A DNA stretch of 64,000 nucleotides from Beijerinckiaceae bacterium. Lineage in GTDB: Bacteria; Pseudomonadota; Alphaproteobacteria; Rhizobiales; Beijerinckiaceae. Made by a program: the position numbers and the translations under genes. Numbering within the stretch: the first letter of the stretch is position 1; each line of letters opens with the position of its first letter. Below are positions 16,299 to 24,944 of the stretch, one piece after another. The stretch is taken from the NCBI GenBank assembly GCA_947475995.1, contig CANJNI010000007.1, forward strand, positions 1-64,000, given 5' to 3'. The notes under the pieces were generated by a model, which saw only the letters and a program-made list of their open reading frames with translations, had not been told where the DNA came from and searched no databases.

Positions 16299-18230
16299 CT
16301 ACAATCCTTTCGCCAGTCTTCCGGACAGAAGACCGTAGTTCTCCAGCACCGCCTCCCGGCCATCGAGGGCGGTGAGTTCGGTAAATATTTCCCGCAAACG
16401 GTCGAGGTTTTCCTCGGAAGGGTCTGCGGCCAGAGATATTTCGGCGGATTTCAGCTCCTTATGTAACGCCCGCGCCCGTCGATGCAAGGCCAGAGCCTGC
16501 CGTAAAGCGGTCTCGGCGTCGGCTTCCGCAGCCTCGGGCTTGACGCACCAGTTGGTGGAGACGACCGCGATCGCCTCGATGCGTCGGCGCACGTCCGCCA
16601 GCCCCGCTTCGTCGACCGCACGGCGGATGTCCAGATGGTCGGTATGATCGTCGGCCGAAATCCCCACCAGCACGTCGCGAAGCGAAGCCACGTCCCGGCT
16701 GGTGAACTCGACGTCCGCCATTTCCTCGACGTGCCGGGCCAGCAGGGCCGGGTGGTTCATCAGGGTCAGGACGATCTGGGCTTCGCGGGCCGGAATCCCG
16801 CCGGATCTGGCGAAAACGGCAGTCTTGGCGAGGCTGGCGCTGATCGTCGGAGCCGAAAACCGGTAGCCCTGAGGCGGGGGCGGAGCGCCCGGACGGCCCG
16901 GACGCCAGGGGGTGCGCTGCTGGAAGGGGCGGCGCTGACCGGCCTGCGGCTGGTTCGGGGCCTTGCCCTGAAGGATGTTCAGCCGGGCGCGGATGTCGTC
17001 GCGATAGTAACCCCGGAGCGTCTCGTCCCGGATTTCGGCGATGAAGCCCTGCAGGCGGCGGTGGAGAGCCGCGCGGCGCTCGGGCGTGTCGAGCGGAGCG
17101 GCCTCCACCTCGCGGGTCCACAGGACCTCGACCAGCGGACGGGCGGCGTTCAGCACTTCGGCGACGGCGTCATGCCCGCCCGACCGGGCAAGATCGTCCG
17201 GGTCCTGCCCGTCGGGGAGGAAAGCGAACCGCAGGCTGCGTCCGGGACCGAGCAGCGGCAGGGCGGTGTCGATCGCCCGGTAGGCGGCCTTGCGGCCTGC
17301 CCGGTCGCCGTCGAAGCACAGGACCGGCTCCTCGCCCATCCGCCAGAGGAGTTCGCACTGGTCGGGCGTCAGGGCCGTGCCGCAGGCCGCGACCACATGC
17401 GGGAAGCCAGCCGCCGTCATCGAGATGACGTCCACATAGCCCTCGACGGCGATGACCGTCCCCTTGTCGTGGGCGGCCTTGCGGGCGTTGTGGTGATTGT
17501 AGAGCACCGACCCCTTGTGAAAGAGCGGCGTCTCGGGCGAGTTCAGGTATTTGGCCTGAACGTCCTTTTCGAGCGCACGTCCCCCGAAGGCGATGACGCG
17601 GCCGTTGCGGTCGCAGATGGGAAAGATCACCCGGTCGCGAAACTTGTCGTACGGGACGGCGATTTCCTCGCCGTGGTTGAGCAGTCCGGCCTCGCACATG
17701 ACTTCGACGGTCGCGCCCTTCAGCGCCAGATATTCGCGCAACGCGAACCGTTCGGCGGGCGCATAGCCCATGCGGAACTGGCGCTGGATGGCCGGGCCGA
17801 GGCCGCGATCGACCAGATACCCGCGGGCCTTCGCGCCGAGGCGTCCCTGCAACTGCTCCTCGAAAAAGGCGGCCGCGATTTCGAGCACTTCGGTGAGGCC
17901 CGCGCGCTTCTTTTCCCGCTCGACCAGTTCGGGCGTCGATTTCGGCAATTCCAGCCCGGCCTCGCCGGCCAGCCGCTCGACGGCCTCCGGGAAGGACAGA
18001 CCTTCGGTCTCCATGACGAAATCGAAAATGTTGCCGTTCTTGCCCGCCGAGAAGTCAAACCACGCCATCTTCTGGTCATTGACGAAGAACGAGGGCGATT
18101 TTTCCGCCGTGAAGGGCGACAGGCCGTTCCACTCGCGCCCCGCCTTCTTCAGCTTGACGCGCCGCCCGACGACTTCCGAAACCGGGAGCCGCGCCTTGAT
18201 CTCATCGAGAAAGGACGGGGAGAATCGCAT
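16299..18230 (-). CDS. dnaG: DNA primase DnaG, lacking the CHC2 zinc ligands
   Basis: A 643-residue primase that makes RNA primers at the replication fork. The N-terminal domain keeps the fold pattern (NGLSPFTAEKSPSFFV, GKNGNIFDFVM). However, the positions of the four zinc ligands are Ser38, Thr41, Asp59 and Ala62. The TOPRIM core follows (VIAVEGYVDVISM; EPVLCFDGDRAGRKAA, with the DxD metal pair), then a DnaB-binding C-terminal helical region from about 480. The start ATG is at 18230. A TATAAT-like -10 lies at 18259-18254 on the minus strand. Loss of the zinc site seems to be a lineage trait in Rhizobiales rather than damage, since the frame is intact. Confidence 0.95.
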   Translation of the reverse strand: MRFSPSFLDEIKARLPVSEVVGRRVKLKKAGREWNGLSPFTAEKSPSFFVNDQKMAWFDFSAGKNGNIFDFVMETEGLSFPEAVERLAGEAGLELPKSTPELVEREKKRAGLTEVLEIAAAFFEEQLQGRLGAKARGYLVDRGLGPAIQRQFRMGYAPAERFALREYLALKGATVEVMCEAGLLNHGEEIAVPYDKFRDRVIFPICDRNGRVIAFGGRALEKDVQAKYLNSPETPLFHKGSVLYNHHNARKAAHDKGTVIAVEGYVDVISMTAAGFPHVVAACGTALTPDQCELLWRMGEEPVLCFDGDRAGRKAAYRAIDTALPLLGPGRSLRFAFLPDGQDPDDLARSGGHDAVAEVLNAARPLVEVLWTREVEAAPLDTPERRAALHRRLQGFIAEIRDETLRGYYRDDIRARLNILQGKAPNQPQAGQRRPFQQRTPWRPGRPGAPPPPQGYRFSAPTISASLAKTAVFARSGGIPAREAQIVLTLMNHPALLARHVEEMADVEFTSRDVASLRDVLVGISADDHTDHLDIRRAVDEAGLADVRRRIEAIAVVSTNWCVKPEAAEADAETALRQALALHRRARALHKELKSAEISLAADPSEENLDRLREIFTELTALDGREAVLENYGLLSGRLAKGL

Positions 18231-18373
18231 GGGGACCTGTGGGGTGACGCCCTATTATACCGCATGGGCGGAAAGCAGCGAGTCAGCGCTCATATGGGGA
18301 GAGTTTTCCGCGCTATCCACAGGGGGCCGTGGTAGCATCACGCACCGGACATTTCGCCGGACGGAGTCGCGCC

Positions 18374-18586
18374 GTGGCTCAGATGCCCCCGAAATCCACC
18401 CTGATGGTGGGCGGTTCCGTGCTGATGCTGGCCGGGCTCCATCGATTGTGGCAGCGCCGGAAAAAAGTTGCTGCGGACCCGTCGAAGCCCGAACCCGCCA
18501 CCATGGAGCAGCAGGGGCAGGCCTGGATCGGCGCATTTCTGGTGATCGCCGGGATCGCCACGCTGGTCGCAGGACTTCGCTGGTAG
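18374..18586 (+). CDS. Small two-helix membrane protein (70 aa)
   Basis: The product has a hydrophobic segment near residues 10-22 (STLMVGGSVLMLAGL), a basic loop (WQRRKKVA), and a second helix (AWIGAFLVIAGIATLVAGLRW) reaching the C-terminus. GTG 18374 is chosen because GGACGGAG stands about 7 nt upstream. The frame is open further upstream to 18329, and an ATG at 18383 is also possible. The stop TAG abuts the stop of the convergent methyltransferase gene (TAGCTA, 18584-18589). Function unknown. Confidence 0.5.
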   Translation: MAQMPPKSTLMVGGSVLMLAGLHRLWQRRKKVAADPSKPEPATMEQQGQAWIGAFLVIAGIATLVAGLRW

Positions 18587-19276
18587 CTATCTGGGCGTTC
18601 CGACGAACAGCATCCGGTTCTGGTTGTGGCCGATGTTGTGGCGGTCGCGGCGGGCTTCGAAACCGTTGGCGGCCATCAGGGTGATGACGTCCTGCGGGGC
18701 GTAGCGGGTGAGGCCGATGGACGAGCGCAGCTTGCGGTAGTCCGAGAAGAAGGTCGCCACCAGCCCCCATCCGGCGGCCAGCAGAAATCCGCCCTTCCAG
18801 GCAAAGCCCAGCAACGCCTTGGTGTCGGCGATGGCGTCTGATTCCTTCGGGATCACGTCGCCGACGATCAGCTTGCCGGTGGGCTTGAGCTTGCGATGGC
18901 AGAGCCGCAACGCGGTTTCGAATTCGCCATGCGACAGATACTGGATCACCGAATTGATGACGATCATGTCGAGCGAATGTTCGGCGAGGATGTCGAGTTG
19001 CTCGTCGCCGAGAACGTGAATGTTGGCGGCCTGTCCGTATGCGGTGCGCAGTTTGTCACGGACGCTCGGGGCTGTGTCGTAGAGATAGAGTTGGCCGCAG
19101 CGCGCCGCGACGGCTTCGGCGGAACCCGCTTCGCCGCAGCCGTAATCCAGCACCTGCGCATCGCGCGACGGGATAAGGGCGACGATGTCCTTGCCGATGA
19201 GATCGAAGTGCAGCGCGCGGTGACGCGCGTTCACGTAGATGGAATGCGACCCGTTCCAGAATTCGCGCCAGGACAT
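18587..19276 (-). CDS. Class I SAM-dependent methyltransferase
   Basis: A 229-residue protein with a Rossmann methyltransferase core: motif I VLDYGCGEAGSA (~29-40), motif II acidic YLYDTAPS (~51-58), a motif IV region LDMIVINSVIQYL (~88-100) and post-motif LKPTGKLIVGDVIP. The remaining half has a hydrophobic insertion (KGGFLLAAGWGLVATFFSD) that may contact a membrane or lipid substrate. The substrate is not deducible. ATG 19276 is chosen because the frame upstream runs into repeat DNA. Confidence 0.75.
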   Translation of the reverse strand: MSWREFWNGSHSIYVNARHRALHFDLIGKDIVALIPSRDAQVLDYGCGEAGSAEAVAARCGQLYLYDTAPSVRDKLRTAYGQAANIHVLGDEQLDILAEHSLDMIVINSVIQYLSHGEFETALRLCHRKLKPTGKLIVGDVIPKESDAIADTKALLGFAWKGGFLLAAGWGLVATFFSDYRKLRSSIGLTRYAPQDVITLMAANGFEARRDRHNIGHNQNRMLFVGTPR

Positions 19277-19320
19277 TATGCGGCCCTTATGGTTCGTGTC
19301 GGCGTGCTGCTCTCTGGACC

Positions 19321-19436
19321 GCCCTCGTCCTTCGAGACGCTTGCTTCGCAAGCTCCTCAGGATGAGGGCTCGGGGCTGGCCCATACAAAGCCCTCATGCC
19401 GAGGAGGCCCGTAGGGCCGTCTCGAAGCACGAGGGC
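19321..19436. repeat. REP-like inverted intergenic repeat pair
   Basis: The segment 19321-19370 (GCCCTCGTCCTTCGAGACGC to CTCAGGATGAGGGC) recurs in inverted orientation at 19390-19436 (GCCCTCATGCCGAGGAG to CTCGAAGCACGAGGGC). Each arm also holds an internal palindrome (GCTTGCTTCGCAAGC; GGCCCGTAGGGCC). This type of CTCGTCCTTCGAGACG/CTCAGGATGAGG palindrome is common between genes in Rhizobiales. It lies upstream of the methyltransferase gene and 7 bp from the carA stop. Confidence 0.8.
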
Positions 19437-19443
19437 GTTCGCC

Positions 19444-20646
19444 TCACGCCGACTTGTTCTTCTCCATCATGTCCACAAACCGCCTGAACAGATAATGACT
19501 GTCCTGCGGGCCGGGCGAGGCTTCCGGATGGTGCTGCACCGAGAAGGCCGGGCGGTCGGTCAGCGCGATGCCGCAATTGGAGCCGTCGAACAGGGAGCGG
19601 TGAGTCTCCTTCGCGTTGGCGGGCAGCGAGTCCACGTCCACCGCAAAACCGTGGTTCATGGAGACGATCTCGACCTTGTTGGTCGTGTAGTCCATCACCG
19701 GATGGTTCGCGCCGTGGTGGCCCTGATGCATCTTGCGGGTCTTGGCGCCGACCGCCAGGCCCATCATCTGATGGCCGAGGCAGATGCCGAAGGTCGGCAC
19801 CTTCCTGTCCAGAAGCGACTGGATGACCGGCACTGCATATTTGCCCGTTTCGGCCGGATCGCCCGGTCCGTTGGACAGGAACACGCCGTCCGGCTTCAGG
19901 GCCATGATCTCTTCGGCGCTGGCGGTGGCCGGAACGACCGTCACATCGCAGCCCGCCGCCGCCATGAGGCGCAGGATGTTGCGCTTCACGCCATAGTCGA
20001 TGGCGACGACCTTGTATTTAGGGGCGTCCTGACGGCCGTAGCCCTCGCCGAGCACCCAGGTGGTTTCGTCCCAGTCATAGCGCTGTGCGGTGGTGACGGA
20101 AGGCACGAGGTCCATGCCATCGATGCCCGGCCATGCGGCGGCCTCGCGCTTCAGGGCGTCGAGGTCGAACTTGCCGTCGGGCGCATGGGCAATGACGGCG
20201 TTTGGCATGCCGTTCTGGCGGATCAGGGCAGTCAGGGCGCGCGTGTCGATGCCGCTGAGGCCGACGATGTTGCGGGCCTTCAGCCAGGCGTCGAGGTGCT
20301 TCTTCGCACGGAAATTGGCCGGCTGGGTGATGGAGGCGTGCATCACCGCGCCGCGGACGCCCGAAGCTGCCGCCATGTTGACGGTCTCGATGTCCTCGTC
20401 GTTCGTGCCCACGTTGCCGATATGCGGGAACGTGAAGGTGATGATCTGGCCCGCATAGGACGGGTCGGTCAGGATTTCCTGATAGCCCGTCATGGCGGTG
20501 TTGAAGCAGACCTCGCCGACGGCGTGGCCAGTGGCGCCGAGGCCGAAGCCTTCGATCACTGTGCCGTCGGCCAGCACGAGAACGGCCGTATGGATGGGGC
20601 GGGTCCAGCCGGAGCCAGACTCGGCTTTGTCTTGAATGCCGGTCAT
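19444..20646 (-). CDS. carA: Carbamoyl-phosphate synthase small (glutaminase) subunit
   Basis: A 400-residue protein that hydrolyses glutamine and channels ammonia to CarB for pyrimidine and arginine synthesis. The N-terminal CarA domain (VLVLADGTVIEG, EVCFNTAMTGYQEILTDPSY) is followed by a class I glutamine amidotransferase domain from ~190. That domain has the nucleophile Cys in GICLGHQ, the oxyanion segment LSNGPGDP and the His-Glu pair in FSVQHHPEASPGP. ATG 20646 starts the family N-terminus; the longer frame to 20862 overlaps the divergent yqeY gene and is rejected. carB is not adjacent. Confidence 0.97.
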   Translation of the reverse strand: MTGIQDKAESGSGWTRPIHTAVLVLADGTVIEGFGLGATGHAVGEVCFNTAMTGYQEILTDPSYAGQIITFTFPHIGNVGTNDEDIETVNMAAASGVRGAVMHASITQPANFRAKKHLDAWLKARNIVGLSGIDTRALTALIRQNGMPNAVIAHAPDGKFDLDALKREAAAWPGIDGMDLVPSVTTAQRYDWDETTWVLGEGYGRQDAPKYKVVAIDYGVKRNILRLMAAAGCDVTVVPATASAEEIMALKPDGVFLSNGPGDPAETGKYAVPVIQSLLDRKVPTFGICLGHQMMGLAVGAKTRKMHQGHHGANHPVMDYTTNKVEIVSMNHGFAVDVDSLPANAKETHRSLFDGSNCGIALTDRPAFSVQHHPEASPGPQDSHYLFRRFVDMMEKNKSA

Positions 20647-20679
20647 GGGCGCTCTACACGGTAGGGGAATGTCATTGGG

Positions 20680-20697
20680 GGGTGCTTTGGAGCACCC
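20680..20697. other. Small hairpin in the carA/yqeY divergent region
   Basis: GGGTGCT and AGCACCC pair around TTGG. It lies in the likely carA leader (minus strand) and upstream of the yqeY start. A regulatory role is possible, but there is no T-run. Confidence 0.3.
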
Positions 20698-20734
20698 TGC
20701 CGACCCCGTCAAGCCTCGTGCGAAGGAAATGCCC

Positions 20735-21184
20735 ATGCGTGACCGCTTCAATGTTCTGCTCAAGGAAGCCATGAAGGCGGGCCAGAAGAGCCGTGTCTCG
20801 GCCATCCGGATGATTACGGCGGCGCTGAAGGACAAGGACATCGAGGCGCGCGGGCAGGGCAAGACCGTGTCGGACGACGATATTCTGGCGCTTCTCCAGA
20901 AAATGGTGAAGAGCCGTCAGGAATCGGCCGAAATCTACGAAAAGGCGGGCCGCACGGATCTTTCGGCCACCGAACGCGAGGAAATCGCGATCATTTCCGA
21001 ATTCCTCCCCAAGCAGATGAGCGACGACGAGGTAAAGGCCGCCATCGCGACCGCCATGGCCGAGACCGGCGCGGCGGGCATGAAGGACATGGGCAAGGTC
21101 GTCGCCGCCCTCAAGGCGAAATATACCGGACAGATGGACTTCGCGAAGGCGAGCGCCCTCGTGAAGGGCGCGTTGAGCGCCTGA
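20735..21184 (+). CDS. yqeY: GatB/YqeY-domain protein
   Basis: A 149-residue helical protein (MRDRFNVLLKEAMKAGQKSR, ending VKGALSA) resembling the C-terminal tRNA-binding part of GatB as a stand-alone YqeY protein. The family is probably involved in tRNA-dependent amidotransfer or related RNA binding; its exact role is unsettled. The second of two ATGs is chosen because AAGGA lies 7-9 nt upstream and homologues start at this M-R-D-R. Its TGA overlaps the ATG of the next gene (TGATG). Divergent from carA. Confidence 0.85.
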   Translation: MRDRFNVLLKEAMKAGQKSRVSAIRMITAALKDKDIEARGQGKTVSDDDILALLQKMVKSRQESAEIYEKAGRTDLSATEREEIAIISEFLPKQMSDDEVKAAIATAMAETGAAGMKDMGKVVAALKAKYTGQMDFAKASALVKGALSA

Positions 21185-21609
21185 TGTCCGTCGCGGCGGC
21201 CATAGCGGGACTGGCGGGCGGGCTGTTGATCGGCGCGGCGGCGGTGCTGCTGATGTGGTCGCTCGGCCGCATTGCGGGCATTTGCGGGATATTGGGCAGC
21301 GCGCTGACCCTGAAATTCGACCGCGACTGGCGCTGGCGCGCCTTGTTCCTCGCCGGACTCGTGGCGGGCGGCTGGCTTGCCGCCGCCGGTGGTTTGAACG
21401 ACTGGCGGGCCCTGACCTATCCGGCCGGGATCGTCGGGACGGCGATCGCCGGGCTACTGGTCGGGGTCGGCACGACCATCGGGTCCGGCTGCACGAGCGG
21501 GCACGGCGTCTGCGGTCTGTCGCGGCTATCGGGGCGCTCGCTGATGGCGACGCTCGCCTTCATGGCGAGCGCGCTCGTGACCGTCTTCATTGTCCGGCAT
21601 TTGCTGTGA
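21184..21609 (+). CDS. pmpA: YeeE/YedE-family transporter half (PmpA-like)
   Basis: A 141-residue membrane protein with about four helices and the family signature GSGCTSGHGVCGLSR (~99-113), whose Cys residues handle sulfur species. It is a half-size member of the YeeE/YedE family, which moves thiosulfate or related sulfur compounds. It overlaps both neighbours by TGATG and forms a complementary pair with the next gene. Absence of a BigR repressor or sulfur dioxygenase here means the sulfide-detoxification context is not shown. Confidence 0.75.
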   Translation: MSVAAAIAGLAGGLLIGAAAVLLMWSLGRIAGICGILGSALTLKFDRDWRWRALFLAGLVAGGWLAAAGGLNDWRALTYPAGIVGTAIAGLLVGVGTTIGSGCTSGHGVCGLSRLSGRSLMATLAFMASALVTVFIVRHLL

Positions 21610-22025
21610 TGGTTGAAATCGCCGCGCTCCTCGTCGGTCTGCTGTTCGGGGTCGGGCTCACGGTCTCCGACATGGTGAACCCCGAGCGTGTGATTGGCTT
21701 CTTCGACCTCGCCGGAAGCTGGGACCCGACGCTCGCCTTCGTGATGGGCGGGGCGCTGACGGCGACCTTCATCGGCTACCGGCTTGTGCTGAAGCGTCCC
21801 GCCCCCCTTCTCGACACGCAGTTCCACCTCCCCACCGCAAAAGTCATCGACGCGCGGCTCATCGGCGGCGCTGTGCTGTTCGGCATCGGCTGGGGCGTCG
21901 GGGGCATCTGTCCGGGGCCGGGCGTCACGTCGCTGGCGTCGGGGCGCATCGAGCCGCTGGTGTTTGTGATAGCGCTAGCGGCGGGGACTTTGGGGGCGAA
22001 GATTTGGCTGGGGCGAAAGAGCTGA
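21609..22025 (+). CDS. pmpB: YeeE/YedE-family (DUF6691) transporter half (PmpB-like)
   Basis: A 138-residue membrane protein carrying the second signature of the family, GWGVGGICPGPGVTSLASG (~96-114). Upstream segments VGLTVSDMVNPERVIGFFDLAG are diagnostic for this half. Together with the preceding half it should form a complete YeeE-like channel. It starts at the ATG overlapping the previous stop (TGATG), so the two are made stoichiometrically. The substrate is inferred to be a reduced sulfur compound. Confidence 0.75.
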   Translation: MVEIAALLVGLLFGVGLTVSDMVNPERVIGFFDLAGSWDPTLAFVMGGALTATFIGYRLVLKRPAPLLDTQFHLPTAKVIDARLIGGAVLFGIGWGVGGICPGPGVTSLASGRIEPLVFVIALAAGTLGAKIWLGRKS

Positions 22026-22081
22026 GGCCCCTCGCTCAATCCGTCCCCGATAAACGGGTTCAATTCCACGAGCGCCCGCAC

Positions 22082-23038
22082 ATGCGCCGAATTATCATCG
22101 CATGCCTGATCATTGTGCTACTTGGCTTGGTGGCATTCAGTGTACGCACTTGGCGTTCGCTCGAATTGCTCGAATCCGCCCGCCAGACGGGCGTGCCTTC
22201 GACGAGTCATGTGCGACCATTCATGACGCTCGAAATAGTTGGGCGTATGTACTCTGTTTCGCCGGCACAGATTGTGGCGGGCATGAATCTCCCCGCCGAG
22301 ACACCGCCCGCGACGCTGCTGTCGACGCTAATGGGCAGCGAGCCCAGTATCGCGTTTCTGAAAAGATTGCAGACCGTGCTCGCCGCCATCGCTCCGGCAG
22401 TCGAGAGGCCGCCTGTCGAAACCGGGTGGTTTGGGCAGCTTGCGGCAAGCCTCCTCGACGCGATCATCGGCTTTGGGACGGCGGGAATTGCGATGGCGCA
22501 GTTTCTCGCGGCGCTCGGCCTGCCGCTGCCTAGCGGGCTTTCGGCGACCGTGACGGGCGCGCTCGCTGCTCAGGGGCGGATCGACATGGTATCAGCCATT
22601 CTGGCGACACTGCCGACATCCTTTGCTGGCGACGTCATTGGATTCTGGCTGGGTCGCGGCGTCGGCATTTCACTGCTGGATCGCTATGGAAAATATGTTG
22701 GCCTGTCCGAAAATCGACGCGCGCTCGCGTTGGGCCTGTTCGAGCGCTGGGGCGGGCTGACGATCCTTCTAAGCCGCACCTATGTGTCGAGCATGAGTTC
22801 GGTGGTGAATGTACTGGCGGGCGCGGGCAATTATCCGGCTGTGCGCTTTCTGGCGATTGCGGCGCTTGGACGGACCCTATGGGCATGCGCTTATCTGGGA
22901 ATCGGCTATGCGGTTGGGAATGACTCGGAAGCAGCTTCCGATTTCCTGTTCAACCTGACGAGGCTCCTCATGACGGTGCTGGCGGCGGTCGTCTGCTTTG
23001 CGGCCCTGAAGCCTGCTGCAAGGCAATCGTCCATCTAG
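22082..23038 (+). CDS. DedA/VTT-domain-like membrane protein
   Basis: A 318-residue protein with an N-terminal helix (IIIACLIIVLLGLVAFSV) and a soluble stretch (~25-100). A C-terminal block of about five helices carries a VTT-like pattern (AALGLPLPSG, DVIGFWLGRGVG, FERWGGLTILLSRTYV, GRTLWACAYLGIGYAVG). DedA-like proteins act in lipid flipping and membrane homeostasis. The region between helix 1 and the VTT block is unusual and might be periplasmic. ATG 22082 is preferred to the upstream ATG 22004, which overlaps the pmpB gene. The stop shares CTAG with the convergent pgeF. Confidence 0.7.
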   Translation: MRRIIIACLIIVLLGLVAFSVRTWRSLELLESARQTGVPSTSHVRPFMTLEIVGRMYSVSPAQIVAGMNLPAETPPATLLSTLMGSEPSIAFLKRLQTVLAAIAPAVERPPVETGWFGQLAASLLDAIIGFGTAGIAMAQFLAALGLPLPSGLSATVTGALAAQGRIDMVSAILATLPTSFAGDVIGFWLGRGVGISLLDRYGKYVGLSENRRALALGLFERWGGLTILLSRTYVSSMSSVVNVLAGAGNYPAVRFLAIAALGRTLWACAYLGIGYAVGNDSEAASDFLFNLTRLLMTVLAAVVCFAALKPAARQSSI

Positions 23039-23823
23039 ACCAGCGCAATCGCCGCGATGTGGCGTCCGTAATCGGGTTCCCTGCGATGCACGGAGCGACG
23101 ATAGCTGAAGACGTTGTTGACCTCGTCATACGTGTCGACACCCAGATCCTCGAACGCCCCCACGCCTGCCGCGCGCAGGCGCATGCCGATGAAGCCCGGC
23201 AGGTCGAACATCGAATGTCCCTCGCGCGTCGACGGCGTGAAGAAACCCGCATGGCCGCCATCGGCTTCGATGAAGCGTGCGACGAATTCGGGTCCGACTT
23301 CATAGGATGCTTTTGAAATGGTCGGGCCCAGAACGGCGTGGATCGCGGGGCGCGAGGCGCCGAGTTCTTCCATCTTTTGCAGCGTGGTTTCGAGCACGCC
23401 GGTCAGTGCGCCTTTCCAGCCCGCATGGGCTGCGCCAACGATTCCTGCGTCAGCGTCGGCGAACAGGATGATCCCGCAATCGGCGCCCGTGACGCCGAGC
23501 CCGATGCCGCGCGCGCGCGTCACAAGCGCGTCGCAACGCGGACGCTGGTCTATCGCAAACGGAAACGCAACTTCGAGCGCATCGGCGGAATGAATCTGGT
23601 AGGGCACCATAAAGCGCTCGGCGTCCACTCCGATTGCAAGCGCCATGCGGCGGCGATTTTCCGCCACGCAATCGGGATCGTCATTCGATCCGACGCCGCC
23701 GTTGAGCGATTCATAAACACCGGAGGATACGCCGCCCGCGCGGGTGAAGAACGCATGTCGCACGCGCGGGTGATCGAGCAGCGATGAGCGCAGGGCGGGC
23801 GTGGATTCGGGGCGGGCGTCCAT
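23035..23823 (-). CDS. pgeF: Purine nucleoside phosphorylase / YfiH-family laccase-domain protein
   Basis: A 262-residue protein with YfiH/PgeF signatures: FFTRAGGVSSGVYESLN, DALVTRARGIGLGVTGADCG with the metal Cys, and GAAHAGWKGALTGV with the metal His. These enzymes act on purine nucleosides, and E. coli PgeF edits misincorporated serine in peptidoglycan precursors. It is the last gene of the lgt-midA-pgeF operon; its ATG overlaps the midA stop (TGATG). Oxidase activity sometimes assigned to the family is weak, so the laccase label should not be over-read. Confidence 0.9.
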   Translation of the reverse strand: MDARPESTPALRSSLLDHPRVRHAFFTRAGGVSSGVYESLNGGVGSNDDPDCVAENRRRMALAIGVDAERFMVPYQIHSADALEVAFPFAIDQRPRCDALVTRARGIGLGVTGADCGIILFADADAGIVGAAHAGWKGALTGVLETTLQKMEELGASRPAIHAVLGPTISKASYEVGPEFVARFIEADGGHAGFFTPSTREGHSMFDLPGFIGMRLRAAGVGAFEDLGVDTYDEVNNVFSYRRSVHRREPDYGRHIAAIALV

Positions 23824-24944
23824 CAGGCTTGCGCTCCATGCAGTGGCGGGAAGCCCGGCGAGCCTTCGAGTTGCGGATGCAGGATCGCCATGGCCTTGAA
23901 CAATTCTCCCATTCCGGGCGCAGGCCTTTCACCAAGGCCCGGTTCGGGATCGGTCGAGGTGAGGCGCTGCAGCGCGGCGTCGATGTCCTGCGCCTGCTGC
24001 GGGCTCGCGTTCCGTTTCAGGCTGCCGGCGCGTTGGTCAATGCCGAGCGACTTCAGCAATTGCGCCTGAGTGATGGGTCCGGCCACGTGCGCGCCGGTGG
24101 CGCGCGCTGCGCGTTTCAACGCATCGAAATCTACATGGGTGGTAAGGTCGGCTTCGCCCGGCTCCGCGAGCGGATCGACGCGCCGGTGCCGGCTCATCGC
24201 CTGAAGCGTTTCGCCGAAACCCGAGCGGGTGTGGCCGTAGTCGATGAAAAGAGCCGCGCCGCCTTCGCGGCGGATGCGGCTCGCGATCTTGATGGTCGTC
24301 CGATAGGCGATGGCGCCGATTTCCAGCATGGCGCCGACCGGCGCAGGAGTTGCGAGTTGCGGTTCGGGCGCAGGGGAAATTCCGAACGTCAGCCGGTGCT
24401 CCGCATCGAGGCCCACCAGTCTCTCGCACCAGCCCTGTTCGGTGCGAACGAACTGCCGCACCGGCAGCGCATCGAAAAATTCGTTGGCCAGAAAAATCGC
24501 CGGGCCAGGCGGCAGCGTGTCAATGTCCGCATGCCATTCTGGCGACGCGCCCGCATCGGCCAGCGTGGCGCGCTGTCGCTCGATCAATACCGGGCTTGTC
24601 TCCACAAGATGGACCTGAAGCGTATCCAGAAACGGCGGGCAGACGCGCGCGGCCCGCAATGCATCCGCCATCAGGGTTCCGCGTCCGGGGCCGAGTTCGA
24701 CGAGATGCACGCACGGCGGGGAGCCCATCTGCATCCATGTTTCGGCGGCCCACAGGCCGAGCAGTTCGCCGAACATCTGGCTGATCTCGGGCGATGTGGT
24801 GAAGTCGCCCGCTGCGCCGAGCGGATCGCGGGTCGCATAATAGCCGAGCGTCGGATGCGAGAGCGCCAGCATCATGAATTGCTCGACCGGCATCGGGCCG
24901 TCGCTGGCGATCATTTCGCGCAGGCGCTCGCCGAGCGCACTCAC
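23823..24944 (-). CDS. MidA/NDUFAF7-family SAM-dependent methyltransferase
   Basis: A 373-residue protein with the DUF185/MidA pattern: PMPVEQFMMLALSHPTLGYY at the N-terminus, then FTTSPEISQMFGELLG, the SAM-binding VELGPGRGTLMADALRA, and ANEFFDALPVRQF. The mitochondrial homologue NDUFAF7 methylates an arginine of the complex I subunit NDUFS2. The bacterial substrate is probably similar but unproven. GTG 24944 overlaps the lgt stop (GTGA), so the longer frame is not needed. Middle gene of the lgt-midA-pgeF operon. Confidence 0.85.
   Translation of the reverse strand: MSALGERLREMIASDGPMPVEQFMMLALSHPTLGYYATRDPLGAAGDFTTSPEISQMFGELLGLWAAETWMQMGSPPCVHLVELGPGRGTLMADALRAARVCPPFLDTLQVHLVETSPVLIERQRATLADAGASPEWHADIDTLPPGPAIFLANEFFDALPVRQFVRTEQGWCERLVGLDAEHRLTFGISPAPEPQLATPAPVGAMLEIGAIAYRTTIKIASRIRREGGAALFIDYGHTRSGFGETLQAMSRHRRVDPLAEPGEADLTTHVDFDALKRAARATGAHVAGPITQAQLLKSLGIDQRAGSLKRNASPQQAQDIDAALQRLTSTDPEPGLGERPAPGMGELFKAMAILHPQLEGSPGFPPLHGAQA

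Noticed and set aside
16635-18335. 566-residue open frame antisense to dnaG
   Set aside because: No recognisable motif and codon pattern of a shadow frame; dnaG on the other strand is intact.
19396-20664. 422-residue open frame antisense to carA
   Set aside because: No domain, and carA is complete with its active-site motifs.
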